From: Snodgrassella sp.
Lineage (GTDB): Bacteria; Pseudomonadota; Gammaproteobacteria; Burkholderiales; Neisseriaceae
Assembly: GCA_024103515.1 (NCBI GenBank)
Contig: JAGGIK010000003.1
Span: 1-64,000, forward strand
DNA length: 64,000 nt
Direction: 5' to 3'
Part shown: positions 42,386 to 51,672 of the stretch, in pieces
Numbering within the stretch: the first letter of the stretch is position 1
Layout of the letters: each line of letters starts with the position of its first letter
Translations under genes and position numbers: made by a program
The notes under the pieces: model-generated
Seen by the model: the letters and a program-made list of their open reading frames with translations, nothing else
Told to the model about the DNA's origin: nothing
Databases searched by the model: none

Positions 42386-42957
42386 ATTAATAGAATTTAT
42401 TTAATAATAAGCTATTGTGTCAGGCAACAACTTAACTGGCAAGCCAATTTCTTAACTTAGACAGAAGCATGCAAAATTTGACTATTTTATTTAAATCTAC
42501 ATGTACACAAAATCCCGCGTAAATCTTTGCGTAAAATATGTGGATAATTTAAATAAATAATTGTTTTATATAATAATTATCTAAATGATTAAAATTTAAG
42601 CAATCAGATATGGTAGTTAAACACGATTCATGTTGACCAGTTATGGCAAATACTGGGGATAACCATGTTAATTTATTGACTTAATTATGAGAAAACTAAT
42701 TGATTAAAATTTAGGCAACTTGACAGAACTTAAGCTTAAAAGATCAAAACTTTTGCCATTAGATCAACCAAAACTTCGCCAAACATCTGATAAATAGCGA
42801 TTCAATTGGCGTTAGCAAAGTGTTTAAAACCATCAAATGACTGTATCTAAATATGCAGAATAACACTTAGTTAATATCAACATTAGGTTTACTCAGATTT
42901 TGCTAAATTTAGTACCCATGAAACAGCCCAAAGGACAGAATTTAGCCATAATTGCAG
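42386..42957. other. Gene-free region between nrdR and a GNAT gene
   Basis: About 570 AT-rich bases. I see no gene, RNA or strong hairpin. It contains the nrdR promoter side. Confidence 0.5.
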
Positions 42958-43446
42958 CTAATCTATTAAGTATTTTCGCATCAATTGACAATTAACGGTT
43001 ACTTCTGCATTTAAAGGTAGTACGCATTCGCCCAGCGAATCATAACCATTAATTTCATAAAATTTTACTGAATTCAGTGAGGCATACAGTTTTAGTAGAC
43101 CCAGACTGGCTTTATTAGCCAAATATTCTGCACGCTGTAACAGTGCTGTTCCTAATCCCTGATTATGCACAAATGGATGTACATATAGCGCATCTAGTTG
43201 TGCCTCTTGTAAATCTAGCTGGAAAAAACCCTGAATATGCCCTTTGTAATCAACAATCCATAACGCCTTATCTGGATCGGCCATCGTTTGCAGATAACTG
43301 TCTATATTTAATAAAGCCAGCCAGGCCCGCAAAACTTTTTCATCATATTTGCGCGCGCAGCTATATTGCACAGCATAACGATGAGCATTATAAATATTTT
43401 CACAATCTTCCGGCCGTGCCGGGCGCAAATAAGTAATAATGCTCAT
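42958..43446 (-). CDS. GNAT-family N-acetyltransferase
   Basis: 162 residues. The Gcn5-related pattern is visible: ITYLRPARPEDCENIYNAH at the start, LDALYVHPFVHNQGLGTALLQRAE (acetyl-CoA site QGLGTALL) and LYASLNSVKFYEINGYDSLG. The substrate is unknown; the closest general type is a YjcF/RimI-like small acetyltransferase. It is divergent from msrAB. Confidence 0.85.
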   Translation of the reverse strand: MSIITYLRPARPEDCENIYNAHRYAVQYSCARKYDEKVLRAWLALLNIDSYLQTMADPDKALWIVDYKGHIQGFFQLDLQEAQLDALYVHPFVHNQGLGTALLQRAEYLANKASLGLLKLYASLNSVKFYEINGYDSLGECVLPLNAEVTVNCQLMRKYLID

Positions 43447-43601
43447 AAATCAACTTTTATTATCCTAATAAAACGCATTCAAAAAAAACTGTACAATATT
43501 CTATATCACCAATACATAATTAAGCAAAACTAAATCTTTTATTCAACTCTTGCAAGTGTTAGCATACTCGAATATACCTCAGAAAGGAAAGAAATAACAT
43601 C

Positions 43602-44585
43602 ATGAATACAAAAATTATTTACCTTGCAGGCGGATGCTTTTGGGGTATGGAAGGCTATTTTAAGAGAATTAACGGTGTTCTTAGCACACAAACCGGATAT
43701 GCAAATGGTCACACAGAGAATCCCAGTTATGAACAGGTGTGCCAGCAAGATACAGGCCATGCAGAGACCATAAAAGTTGAATACGACGCAAACATTATTT
43801 CCTTAACCGATCTTTTACGCCATTTCTTTCGTGTAATCGATCCCACCACATTAAATCGTCAAGCCCATGATGTTGGTACACAATATCGTAGTGGTGTTTA
43901 TTATACTAATTGTGTAGATCGCGACATCATTCAGGCGGCTATCAAGGCTGAGCAAGGACGCTATCAAGCACCGATAGTAGTTGAAAATCTTCCTCTTGAA
44001 CAATACTTTCCTGCCGAAGAATATCATCAAGACTATCTGGATAAAAACCCTGGAGGATATTGCCATATCGACATCAGTAAAGCCACTGATCCTTTGCCAG
44101 AATTGTCTGAATATAAGCAGATTACCAAACAGTATAACCCTAAACAGTTTCATAAACCGGATACAGACACGCTGCGACAGCAGCTTGATCAAGAAGCTTT
44201 TGAAATAACTCAAAATGCCGGCACAGAACGTCCGTTTAGTCATGAATACGATAAATTATTTGCTCCAGGTATCTATGTGGATATTGTGAGTGGCGAACCC
44301 CTGTTCAGCTCGAGTGACAAATTTAATTCAGGCTGTGGCTGGCCAGCTTTCAGTCAGCCTATACAAGCTGGTGCCGTAACTGAACACCGTGATTTAAGTC
44401 TTGGCAGAGAACGAACCGAAATTCGCAGTCAGCAAGCCGACTCTCATTTAGGCCATGTTTTCAATGACGGACCAGAAGACCGCGGCGGTATGCGTTATTG
44501 CATTAACGGAACTAGCCTAAAATTTATTCCCTATGAGGAAATGGATGCAGCCGGTTATGGAGCATATAAGGATTGGGTGAAATAA
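43602..44585 (+). CDS. msrAB: Fused peptide-methionine sulfoxide reductase MsrA-MsrB
   Basis: 327 residues. The N-terminal MsrA domain (1-160) has GGCFWG (catalytic Cys12), and [16 protein letters not shown]. The C-terminal MsrB domain (about 200-327) has [23 protein letters not shown] and the catalytic Cys in [12 protein letters not shown]. It repairs both sulfoxide stereoisomers of methionine. The zinc CxxC pairs of one MsrB class are absent. It lacks the thioredoxin-like N-terminal domain and signal peptide of Neisseria PilB/MsrAB, so it is expected in the cytosol. Confidence 0.95.
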   Translation: MNTKIIYLAGGCFWGMEGYFKRINGVLSTQTGYANGHTENPSYEQVCQQDTGHAETIKVEYDANIISLTDLLRHFFRVIDPTTLNRQAHDVGTQYRSGVYYTNCVDRDIIQAAIKAEQGRYQAPIVVENLPLEQYFPAEEYHQDYLDKNPGGYCHIDISKATDPLPELSEYKQITKQYNPKQFHKPDTDTLRQQLDQEAFEITQNAGTERPFSHEYDKLFAPGIYVDIVSGEPLFSSSDKFNSGCGWPAFSQPIQAGAVTEHRDLSLGRERTEIRSQQADSHLGHVFNDGPEDRGGMRYCINGTSLKFIPYEEMDAAGYGAYKDWVK

Positions 44586-44812
44586 CCTATTGCTAAAAAT
44601 ATAAACAGCAGTATTGCCGTCAGTTAGACTGTCAGTACTGCTCACACTTATTTATCGCCCGTAGCATGCTGAGTAAAATTAAACTTCTATGTTCGATTAC
44701 TGGTGTAAAATTTTGATTTTTAACAGGCCATACTTTGCAACAAATCGCTAAATCCGCCTAAACAGGTATTATATCAACTAATTTAATTATTAAACTTCAG
44801 GAACAGTACGTC

Positions 44813-45385
44813 ATGCCTTGGAATTTTCCGATATTGCTCACATGGTTGCGTATCCTTATCATTCCTATTTTCACTCTTTTATTTTACTTACCGGCCGACT
44901 GGATTAGTAACCGGCAGATGATAAATTGGCTTGCTGCCTTGTTTTTTGCAGCCGCCGCAATCACCGATTGGTTTGATGGCTATCTGGCCAGACGTTGGAG
45001 ACAGACATCAAGCTTTGGCGCTTTTCTCGATCCAGTAGCTGATAAGCTTATGGTCGCCGTTGCTCTGATATTACTGGTCGCCACCGACCGTACCTACGCC
45101 ATTTTTGCCATAGTAATTATCGGACGCGAGATAACTATTTCAGCCTTGCGCGAATGGATGGCACAACAAGGAAAAAGAAACAGTGTTGCTGTTGCCAAAA
45201 TAGGAAAATTTAAAACTGCTGCCCAAATGGCCGCTATTTTCTTGTTGCTGCTTTCGTCCTCAACACTTGCAACCTCAGATCTATTCATGAAAATTGGAAA
45301 TATTCTGATGCTGATTGCATGTATCCTGACCATTTGGTCAATGCTGTATTATTTAAAGATGGCTATTAAAGAATTTAAAGCATAA
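44813..45385 (+). CDS. pgsA: CDP-diacylglycerol-glycerol-3-phosphate 3-phosphatidyltransferase
   Basis: 190 residues with the CDP-alcohol phosphotransferase motif DWFDGYLARRWRQT followed by FGAFLDPVADKLM (D-x2-D-G-x2-A-R-x8-G-x3-D-x3-D). Four to six membrane helices. It makes phosphatidylglycerolphosphate, the precursor of phosphatidylglycerol. It is followed by the tRNA operon, the usual proteobacterial layout. Confidence 0.95.
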   Translation: MPWNFPILLTWLRILIIPIFTLLFYLPADWISNRQMINWLAALFFAAAAITDWFDGYLARRWRQTSSFGAFLDPVADKLMVAVALILLVATDRTYAIFAIVIIGREITISALREWMAQQGKRNSVAVAKIGKFKTAAQMAAIFLLLLSSSTLATSDLFMKIGNILMLIACILTIWSMLYYLKMAIKEFKA

Positions 45386-45431
45386 AATCAAAATGAAAGT
45401 GAAAAATAACCCAAGGATTTGTTGTACAGTC

Positions 45432-45459
45432 TTGACACAAATTTTTTCATCGCTATAAT
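45432..45459 (+). promoter_or_regulatory. Consensus sigma-70 promoter of the tRNA operon
   Basis: TTGACA (45432-45437), 16-base spacer, TATAAT (45454-45459), both perfect. It lies 31 bases before the first tRNA-Gly. Confidence 0.95.
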
Positions 45460-45490
45460 GATGCTCTTCATTCAGCATGAATGATGAACT

Positions 45491-45566
45491 GCGGGAATAG
45501 CTCAGTTGGTAGAGCGCAACCTTGCCAAGGTTGAGGTCGCGAGTTCGAGACTCGTTTCCCGCTCCA
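45491..45566 (+). tRNA. tRNA-Gly (GCC), copy 1
   Basis: 76 bases including CCA; acceptor GCGGGAA/TTCCCGC, anticodon loop TTGCCAA, T-loop GTTCGAGAC. First of three identical genes. Confidence 0.97.
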
Positions 45567-45596
45567 AGTACACGATTGCATGTTCAAAAGTGTAAT

Positions 45597-45672
45597 GCGG
45601 GAATAGCTCAGTTGGTAGAGCGCAACCTTGCCAAGGTTGAGGTCGCGAGTTCGAGACTCGTTTCCCGCTCCA
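45597..45672 (+). tRNA. tRNA-Gly (GCC), copy 2
   Basis: Identical to copy 1. Confidence 0.97.
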
Positions 45673-45702
45673 AGTACACGATTGCATGTTTAAAAGTTTA
45701 AT

Positions 45703-45778
45703 GCGGGAATAGCTCAGTTGGTAGAGCGCAACCTTGCCAAGGTTGAGGTCGCGAGTTCGAGACTCGTTTCCCGCTCCA
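45703..45778 (+). tRNA. tRNA-Gly (GCC), copy 3
   Basis: Identical to copies 1 and 2. Confidence 0.97.
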
Positions 45779-45816
45779 GAGTTATTAGTTACTCTACCCG
45801 ACTGAAAAGTATGAAT

Positions 45817-45890
45817 GGCGGGATGGCAGAGTGGTCATGCAGCGGACTGCAAATCCGTGGACGCCGGTTCGATTCCGACTCCCGCCTCCA
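45817..45890 (+). tRNA. tRNA-Cys (GCA)
   Basis: 74 bases with CCA; acceptor GGCGGGA/TCCCGCC, anticodon loop CTGCAAA, D-loop with G18G19, T-loop TTCGATT. One mismatch in the T stem. Confidence 0.95.
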
Positions 45891-45913
45891 GATGTAGTTA
45901 TATGAGTAGTTAT

Positions 45914-45988
45914 GGCGGGGTGGCAGAGTGACTATGCCGCAGTGTGCAAAGCTGCGTAGGCCGGTTTAAATCCGCGCCCCCGCCTCCA
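45914..45988 (+). tRNA. Divergent Cys(GCA)-like tRNA or tRNA pseudogene
   Basis: 75 bases. The acceptor GGCGGGG pairs perfectly with CCCCGCC, followed by T and an encoded CCA. The anticodon stem GCAGT/GCTGC holds loop GTGCAAA (anticodon GCA). It differs from tRNA-Cys at many positions. In the T arm the loop is TTTAAAT (C56 replaced by T), and the D-loop has A instead of G19, so the usual G19-C56 contact would become A19-T56. The T stem pairs only if one C is bulged. Stems are maintained with changed bases, which suggests some constraint. Whether it is charged, and with what, is unknown. Confidence 0.6.
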
Positions 45989-46021
45989 GTTCTAGGTTCA
46001 ACAGTTAAGATATTGACTAAC

Positions 46022-46112
46022 GCCCGGGTGGTGAAATAGGTAGACACAACGGACTTAAAATCCGTCGGCTTTTAAAACGGCCGTGCCGGTTCGATTCCGG
46101 CTCCGGGCACCA
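46022..46112 (+). tRNA. tRNA-Leu (UAA)
   Basis: 91 bases with CCA; acceptor GCCCGGG with CCGGGC, anticodon loop CTTAAAA (anticodon TAA), long class II variable arm, T-loop GTTCGATTC. Confidence 0.96.
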
Positions 46113-46859
46113 TCTACCAGAATATATTTAGCATCTTCTGTGCTAAAAGATCTAGTAATAGCTTAAATTTTTTGCAGAGAAAGTTTCAATTTTCAATTTA
46201 TATCTGCATTTCATCTTTGGGATTTATTTTTTACATCCTTATTTATCTCTTTTAGTCAAAATTATCAACTAAGGTTTAATTATTTACCTCAAGCTTTCTG
46301 TTTGCGATAAATTTTGATCTTAATAATCTATAATGCTTTTGATAATAATATTAATTTAATCAAAGCTAAATTCTCGATCAATCGACAGCAACTTGCAAAT
46401 TAATGGCTACCAAGACTGATAACTTAATCTGCAATTAATATTGACATAATAAAGCAGATTCACTCTTTAGCCCAAATTAATTCGATAAAATCACATAATC
46501 TGTCTAAATTGTTCTTCAAAACATAAGCCAATATATAGCAGGTTAAATTAGCATAACTTATAATTAAACATCTAATTTGCTCTAATCAATTTTCAGACTT
46601 AATAAAAACCAATTTAAGCATATTATTTATCCCCTCACACAAATAGAGTTACTTTGTATATCAAGAAAAAATATCAAAACCATCAATCTATTTTTTATAA
46701 TTATTTTTTCACGGTATTTTCAATCTCACTTTATAAATTTCCATTCTATGCCCAGTTTAATGAAAATACGTGGTTAGAGTAACAACCTAACCACGTATTT
46801 AGCTCTTGAAAAATGGCAATGCTTACTGAAGCTTTAATTCATTGCTGCAAAATGCAATA
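46113..46859. other. Gene-free region between the tRNA operon and the autotransporter
   Basis: About 750 AT-rich bases. No gene seen. A strong hairpin (46764-46800) at its end serves the convergent autotransporter gene. Confidence 0.55.
46764..46800 (-). terminator. Terminator of the autotransporter gene
   Basis: A 14-bp perfect stem (aaatacgtggttag / ctaaccacgtattt) with a 9-base loop. On the minus strand it is followed by ttcatt; the T-run is short but the stem is strong. Confidence 0.75.
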
Positions 46860-49800
46860 TCACCATTTGTGTTCAAAAGATAAGCTGGCTCGATAGCCTT
46901 CACGCTTACTGCTACCGAAATCATGTTCATAGCGAAGATCTCCATAAAAATAACTATTTTTTTGTATAGCAACCTTCATGCCTAAACCTAATTCTCCCCA
47001 AGTTTTTGCATATTTTTCACGCAGACTGTCTTTACCTATGTCCACTTTACTTGGATTAATGAAATCATGCCACACATTGCCGATAGTATAAAACACTGCT
47101 GACTGGGAATTTGCAGTTTTACCGTTATAAGCTAAACGAACACCTACTCGGCCACGCAAGGCATCCTGACCATTCTGATCAACATGTCGATACTTATCAT
47201 TAAAACTATCCAGATCGACATATTGGTAAATCAATTGTGCCTGTGGCTCAATGATCCAACTGCCATTGCCGGCTGCCAATTGACTTAATTCGAATGCTCG
47301 CCCTGCCTCAGCAGATAGAGCTAAACCCCAGCCATCCTGACTATCCGGATTGCTGCCATCTCGCGCTTCATATTTGTTATGTAGATAAGAAACCTGTCCA
47401 ACAAGATCAATATAAGTATTGTCGGCCGTATAGTATGTATTGGTAACACCAATACTGATGGCATCAGATTTACCTTTACCGGTATATTTATCGCCTGAAA
47501 TAATACCGTTTACTGCCCGATACTCATCAGAAAAATCTGTATCCGCTCTACTGTAGGCGATGTAGGTTCCAGTATGGTTATGGCTGCCATTATCATTGAG
47601 TTGATTCAAAAAATCATGTCCTATCTGAATGCCAGCAATATCTGTATCGGTATTTAATCGATCTTTACCATTCTGTTTCACATGCTTACCCAATATCCTT
47701 CCCCACGTTTGTCCGTTAGCAAGTTTACTCGACTGATTTTTACAGTTTGTACAATTTGCCACGATAGAATCCAAATATTCCCCACGCCGTTCATTTAAGG
47801 TACCAATAGTGTTAAAACCCTGTTCCTGATTGACATGAGGTATAGCAACGTAACCCGAAACTACATTAGAATAAATTGGCGTATTATTAGTCTTATCTGT
47901 TCCAGTATTACCTCCTCCAGTGTTACCTCCTCCAGTGTTACCTCCTCCAGTGTTACCTCCTCCAGTGTTACCTCCTCCAGTGTTTTCACTAGCCTTCATG
48001 GTCCAGTAATATTCATCACCGTCATTTGTTGAACGCTTGGCTAACTGAACTTCAGTTGCACCTGAAGTGTGAGCTGTACCTGTAAATACACTCTCGTTAC
48101 TGCTTACTCCTACATATATAACCGGAATAGTATTTATTACTGAATCAACTTGTTGAATATTACCATCAATCAGATATTCAGAACCATCTGCACCCATCGC
48201 AATGACGTGAGTTATACCAGTGGCCGTGCCATTGATTTTTAATACATCTGACATGGAGTTTGTACCATCAATACTACCTGGGTTATTCCACTGTGTATTC
48301 ATTTTCACTACTGCGTCATTGGAAGCGTAGTAGTTACCAGCAATGGTTAGAATATCATTGTATTGAGCGTGGGAAGGGTTATCTAGATTAATAATACCGC
48401 CATTGCTGTTTACATTACCTTCTAGAATAAATGCATTGGCACCTGCATCATCAAAAGCTGCATTGACTACTGAACCATTAGCCAAATTCAAAGTATCAAA
48501 TTTAGCAATATTTTCTGATTCTTTTTTCTTTAAGTTCCAGGTAAAGCCATTATTCAAATTCACATTAAGTATCGGCTTCAAGCCTTCATCTAAGACTTCA
48601 CCTTCTTCAGTTTTAACCGCACCTTTAGTCACCAGTCCAGTCATGCTACCTTTACCAGTAGCATTGAAAGTTACTGATGAGGCTTCATAGGCTTCATGTC
48701 CCTGTTCGTTTCCACTGGCATCATAAGTGTTTGAAAAGAACTGATAGTTAGGCCCTGTATAGTTGCCACTTACATTGACAATATAGCCAGCATCATTGGC
48801 AGTAAGATTCGTTTTATCTCCTGAGAACGACACAACGGTATCAACTTGCCCTTGATCTACAAATATTAAATCTCTTCGACCGACTGCCCCATTGAAGACC
48901 GGGTCAGCGCTGGTTCCAGTAGTAGTAAATACTGCATCTTTAAAATTGGCTCTTACGCCATGAGAAGCTGCCTGCTCATATTTGCCACTGCTGTTTGCAT
49001 CATCATGAGTACCAATTTCAAGTGCATACCCATTAGTATGGATTGTTGTGGCACTATTATCATAATCCGCTTTTAAAACCGAGTTACGCACCATTTTAAT
49101 GCCGCTACCGTCCTTGGCATTTGTGGTATCAATCGTTAACTCACCATAAGATTCCAAAATACCTGCACCTTCACCCGTATTACGGGTTTTGCCTAATTTA
49201 ATGCCAGCACTATCCCAACCCTTCAAAGATGAGTCAGTACCTTTATTAATAACGATTTTGTTGTTTTTGCCTCTCAGAACAACAATTGGTGTTAGCTGAC
49301 CATCCGCCCCCGTGCCTTCAGCGGCGCCATGATTGGTTGAATTACCGGAAACATAGATACCAATGGAACGGTTACCGGTCAGTGTCATATCCAGATCATC
49401 ATTAACAATTACTCGGCCAGCAGATCCGTCTCCTGAATTATCATAGGCCCCCTGAATAGCGCGGATACCATTATTCAATATAGGCTGGGTTTTACCGCCT
49501 TTGGTTGTTTGATTGATTTTTAATTTATCTACAGTAACGGTAGTATACTTGCCATTATATGTGTTGCGCTCACCAGCATTAGCAGCTGAGCCCACCAATA
49601 TCCCATAGCTAGCCACTATACCGCTAGAATTACCACTGGAACTGTAATCATTATTGATATTGAGTTCAACATTTTTGGCCGTTATATCAACATTATGATA
49701 AGTGGCCAGACCATTGATATTACCTTTACCATTGATAGTAAAATTCAGATTACCCGCATTGATCAAAGCACCTGAGGCACCATTTGCATATTGATTGCCC

Positions 49801-50129
49801 AGAGCAGTATAGTCACCACTAACATTAGCAGTTAATGTGGTATCACCTACATTAAGCGGTTCATGCAACTTGCTTCTAGTCAAAATATAAAACCCTGCAT
49901 GGCCACTTTGGTTTACCGTAGCAGCATTAATATTATTACAACTGGGAGAGCTACCACCGGGCAAATATGATCCGTCACCATTGGCCGTGCAATCCAAGGC
50001 AAATGCCGTAGCCGAAGCAGCCAGAACAGCAATGGTGGCTGTTGCTTTACAAGCCCGCCGGACTAGTTCAGAACAGGCTACGGTAGTGCCGGTTAGTTTA
50101 TTAAATTTTGTTTGGTATATTTTATTCAT
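46860..50129 (-). CDS. Autotransporter (type Va) with extended signal peptide
   Basis: 1089 residues. The N-terminus MNKIYQTKFNKLTGTTVACS is the extended signal peptide region of large autotransporters, followed by a hydrophobic core ending AFA. The passenger (about 45-720) is rich in Asn/Gly/Ser/Thr and short beta repeats, typical of a beta-helix of adhesin or pertactin type; I see no protease motif. A (GGGNT)x5 linker (about 716-740) follows, then the 12-strand beta-barrel domain (about 800-1089) ending in SLSFEHKW, with the terminal aromatic residue recognised by BAM. Likely a surface adhesin in host colonisation, by analogy only. The ribosome binding site aggaaat lies just before the ATG. 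Confidence 0.92.
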   Translation of the reverse strand: MNKIYQTKFNKLTGTTVACSELVRRACKATATIAVLAASATAFALDCTANGDGSYLPGGSSPSCNNINAATVNQSGHAGFYILTRSKLHEPLNVGDTTLTANVSGDYTALGNQYANGASGALINAGNLNFTINGKGNINGLATYHNVDITAKNVELNINNDYSSSGNSSGIVASYGILVGSAANAGERNTYNGKYTTVTVDKLKINQTTKGGKTQPILNNGIRAIQGAYDNSGDGSAGRVIVNDDLDMTLTGNRSIGIYVSGNSTNHGAAEGTGADGQLTPIVVLRGKNNKIVINKGTDSSLKGWDSAGIKLGKTRNTGEGAGILESYGELTIDTTNAKDGSGIKMVRNSVLKADYDNSATTIHTNGYALEIGTHDDANSSGKYEQAASHGVRANFKDAVFTTTGTSADPVFNGAVGRRDLIFVDQGQVDTVVSFSGDKTNLTANDAGYIVNVSGNYTGPNYQFFSNTYDASGNEQGHEAYEASSVTFNATGKGSMTGLVTKGAVKTEEGEVLDEGLKPILNVNLNNGFTWNLKKKESENIAKFDTLNLANGSVVNAAFDDAGANAFILEGNVNSNGGIINLDNPSHAQYNDILTIAGNYYASNDAVVKMNTQWNNPGSIDGTNSMSDVLKINGTATGITHVIAMGADGSEYLIDGNIQQVDSVINTIPVIYVGVSSNESVFTGTAHTSGATEVQLAKRSTNDGDEYYWTMKASENTGGGNTGGGNTGGGNTGGGNTGGGNTGTDKTNNTPIYSNVVSGYVAIPHVNQEQGFNTIGTLNERRGEYLDSIVANCTNCKNQSSKLANGQTWGRILGKHVKQNGKDRLNTDTDIAGIQIGHDFLNQLNDNGSHNHTGTYIAYSRADTDFSDEYRAVNGIISGDKYTGKGKSDAISIGVTNTYYTADNTYIDLVGQVSYLHNKYEARDGSNPDSQDGWGLALSAEAGRAFELSQLAAGNGSWIIEPQAQLIYQYVDLDSFNDKYRHVDQNGQDALRGRVGVRLAYNGKTANSQSAVFYTIGNVWHDFINPSKVDIGKDSLREKYAKTWGELGLGMKVAIQKNSYFYGDLRYEHDFGSSKREGYRASLSFEHKW
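47911..47985 (-). repeat. 15-bp tandem repeat coding GGGNT in the autotransporter
   Basis: Five almost perfect units (cctcctccagtgtta on the plus strand). The unit is a multiple of 3, so copy-number change would lengthen or shorten the flexible linker without frameshift. Confidence 0.95.
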
Positions 50130-50246
50130 GTTGATTTCCTCTTACTCAGTGGTGAATTTAAATATGATCTTATAGCTTTGATTGGATGATTTTAAAAAGT
50201 TGTTTAATATTTTTATTTTTAAAATCAAAATTTTATAAAATAAAAA

Positions 50247-50723
50247 TTAGCATTGAATATTTCTGACAACAGTTTCATTTTTTGATTTATGATACCCATA
50301 AAAACACAAATGATTTTTCAGGACTTTCTTACAAATTGATTTGGTTAATAAAACATCATGCAATCCAAATGGACAGAAAAAAGATAAAATCCATAGTTTT
50401 TTGGATTGATCTACATGTTTACAATTAACAAAAGATATGTAATCTCTGGTTTTAGTTAAATATAGGTTTTCCTCCTCAGTGTTAAAAAATGCCCAATTAA
50501 TATATCCTATTGGTCTATCGCTATTGCTGACTAAAGCGAAGTTTTTTGAGCGGATAATGGGTAATAACACTGCTAAAGCCGAATCTAAAGCTGATTGTTT
50601 ATAAGAAGGATTTTTATTCCATAACCAAATCATCGCGCCAAGAATCTCTGCTTCATTCCAAGTTGCTTCTTGGAAAATACTTGGTGCTACTACTCTAATT
50701 AAGCCTTCTTGCTGACCAGTCAT
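50247..50723 (-). CDS. HlyC-like toxin-activating acyltransferase, catalytic residues replaced
   Basis: 158 residues with the RTX-activator (HlyC) pattern: ILGAMIWLWNKNP at the start, LPIIRSKNFALVSNSDRPIGYINWAFFNTEEE in parts, and LWILSFFCPFG. HlyC enzymes transfer a fatty acyl group to lysines of RTX toxins. In HlyC the catalytic His follows the xSPLH motif and the Asp lies in WFIDWIAPFG. Here the aligned positions read NPSYKQ (Tyr) and LSFFCPFG (Ser), so both are lost. No RTX toxin gene is adjacent. It is either a pseudo-enzyme, a divergent acyltransferase or a decaying orphan. It lies just upstream of the autotransporter on the same strand, but with a 117-base gap. Confidence 0.7.
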   Translation of the reverse strand: MTGQQEGLIRVVAPSIFQEATWNEAEILGAMIWLWNKNPSYKQSALDSALAVLLPIIRSKNFALVSNSDRPIGYINWAFFNTEEENLYLTKTRDYISFVNCKHVDQSKKLWILSFFCPFGLHDVLLTKSICKKVLKNHLCFYGYHKSKNETVVRNIQC

Positions 50724-51672
50724 AACACACCGTTTTATTCGAAAAATTAAAAAAATATGATTTAATAATTTTTTGTAAAAATTACATAATACCTAATTTA
50801 CAATAAGTTAAATTAACAATTAACTTAGCTATTTGATTATATATCAACCATAGTTAAAAACCATTAATTAATTTTATCTATCATATAATATAATTTTATC
50901 AAATTAATTAAGTTATGGTTAATTATGCACTAATGATTTAACAGAGTGAATAGACTAATGCCACCCTACTAGCCAGATACTATAGGTGTTCCATCTCATC
51001 TTTTAACGGTAAACATAATATAGATATATTATGTTTATCAATTATTTATTTAATAAATATTGAAAAATCATTACTCATATTTTATTTTAAAAGCGTAGCA
51101 AAATTGTCACTAATCAACGCTTGATCATATAGCGGTAATTGATTTATTCTAATTTACAATAATTTATTACATTGACAATATATTTAAAGCAAATTTTTGA
51201 TCCGATCCAATAATTTACTTAACATACTTTATTAAAGATTTCTGTACCTTAAAAACAGAGTTCCAGTATTCTTATTCAAACTAGGGTAAATTTAATCATT
51301 TATCTAATCTATGCGTAAGATTCGAACCAAATGCATTAAATATGGACAACATTGTCATAGGAAGGAGTAAGGCATGGTTTTAAAATAGATATGATCAAAA
51401 AATAATTTTTCCAGTAACGGTATAATAGAAAAAGGACATTCAGACTACAGCTTAGATGAATATATCGCATTAATTGAAAGTATTTGGACAATAAATATAG
51501 AGAATTTCAGCATAATTTTACGGCAACGATTTTTATTTTTCTACCTGAATAAAAATTGTTATGGTAAACAACCTTAGCATTAACGATTACTCGCTAATAA
51601 CTTGGCAATTTATAATATTAAACCACTCAAAGTATTTTTAATCTGAGTGGTTTGTTTATTCAGACTTTGCTG
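50724..51672. other. Gene-free AT-rich region
   Basis: About 950 bases without a recognised gene. A short ATG near 51374 with a fair aaggag is closed after 4 codons. The hairpin at 51620-51653 terminates ahpF. Confidence 0.5.
51620..51653 (-). terminator. Terminator of ahpF
   Basis: Stem aaaccactca / tgagtggttt with a 14-base loop, about 20 bases beyond the ahpF stop. Confidence 0.7.

Larger units (their letters stand above)
45491..45702 (+). repeat. Tandem duplication of a 106-bp tRNA-Gly unit
   Basis: Units 45491-45596 and 45597-45702 each hold the tRNA and a 30-base spacer (agtacacgattgcatgtt...). They differ at two spacer positions only. The third tRNA copy follows but has a different spacer. 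Confidence 0.95.

Noticed and set aside
45502..45687. 61-codon frame on the minus strand
   Set aside because: Antisense to the tRNA-Gly repeats.
47905..47990. CRISPR-like short repeats
   Set aside because: Contiguous 15-bp units with no spacers, coding a linker.
47835..48032. SSVTSSSVTSS repeat protein on the plus strand
   Set aside because: Antisense of the GGGNT linker codons.
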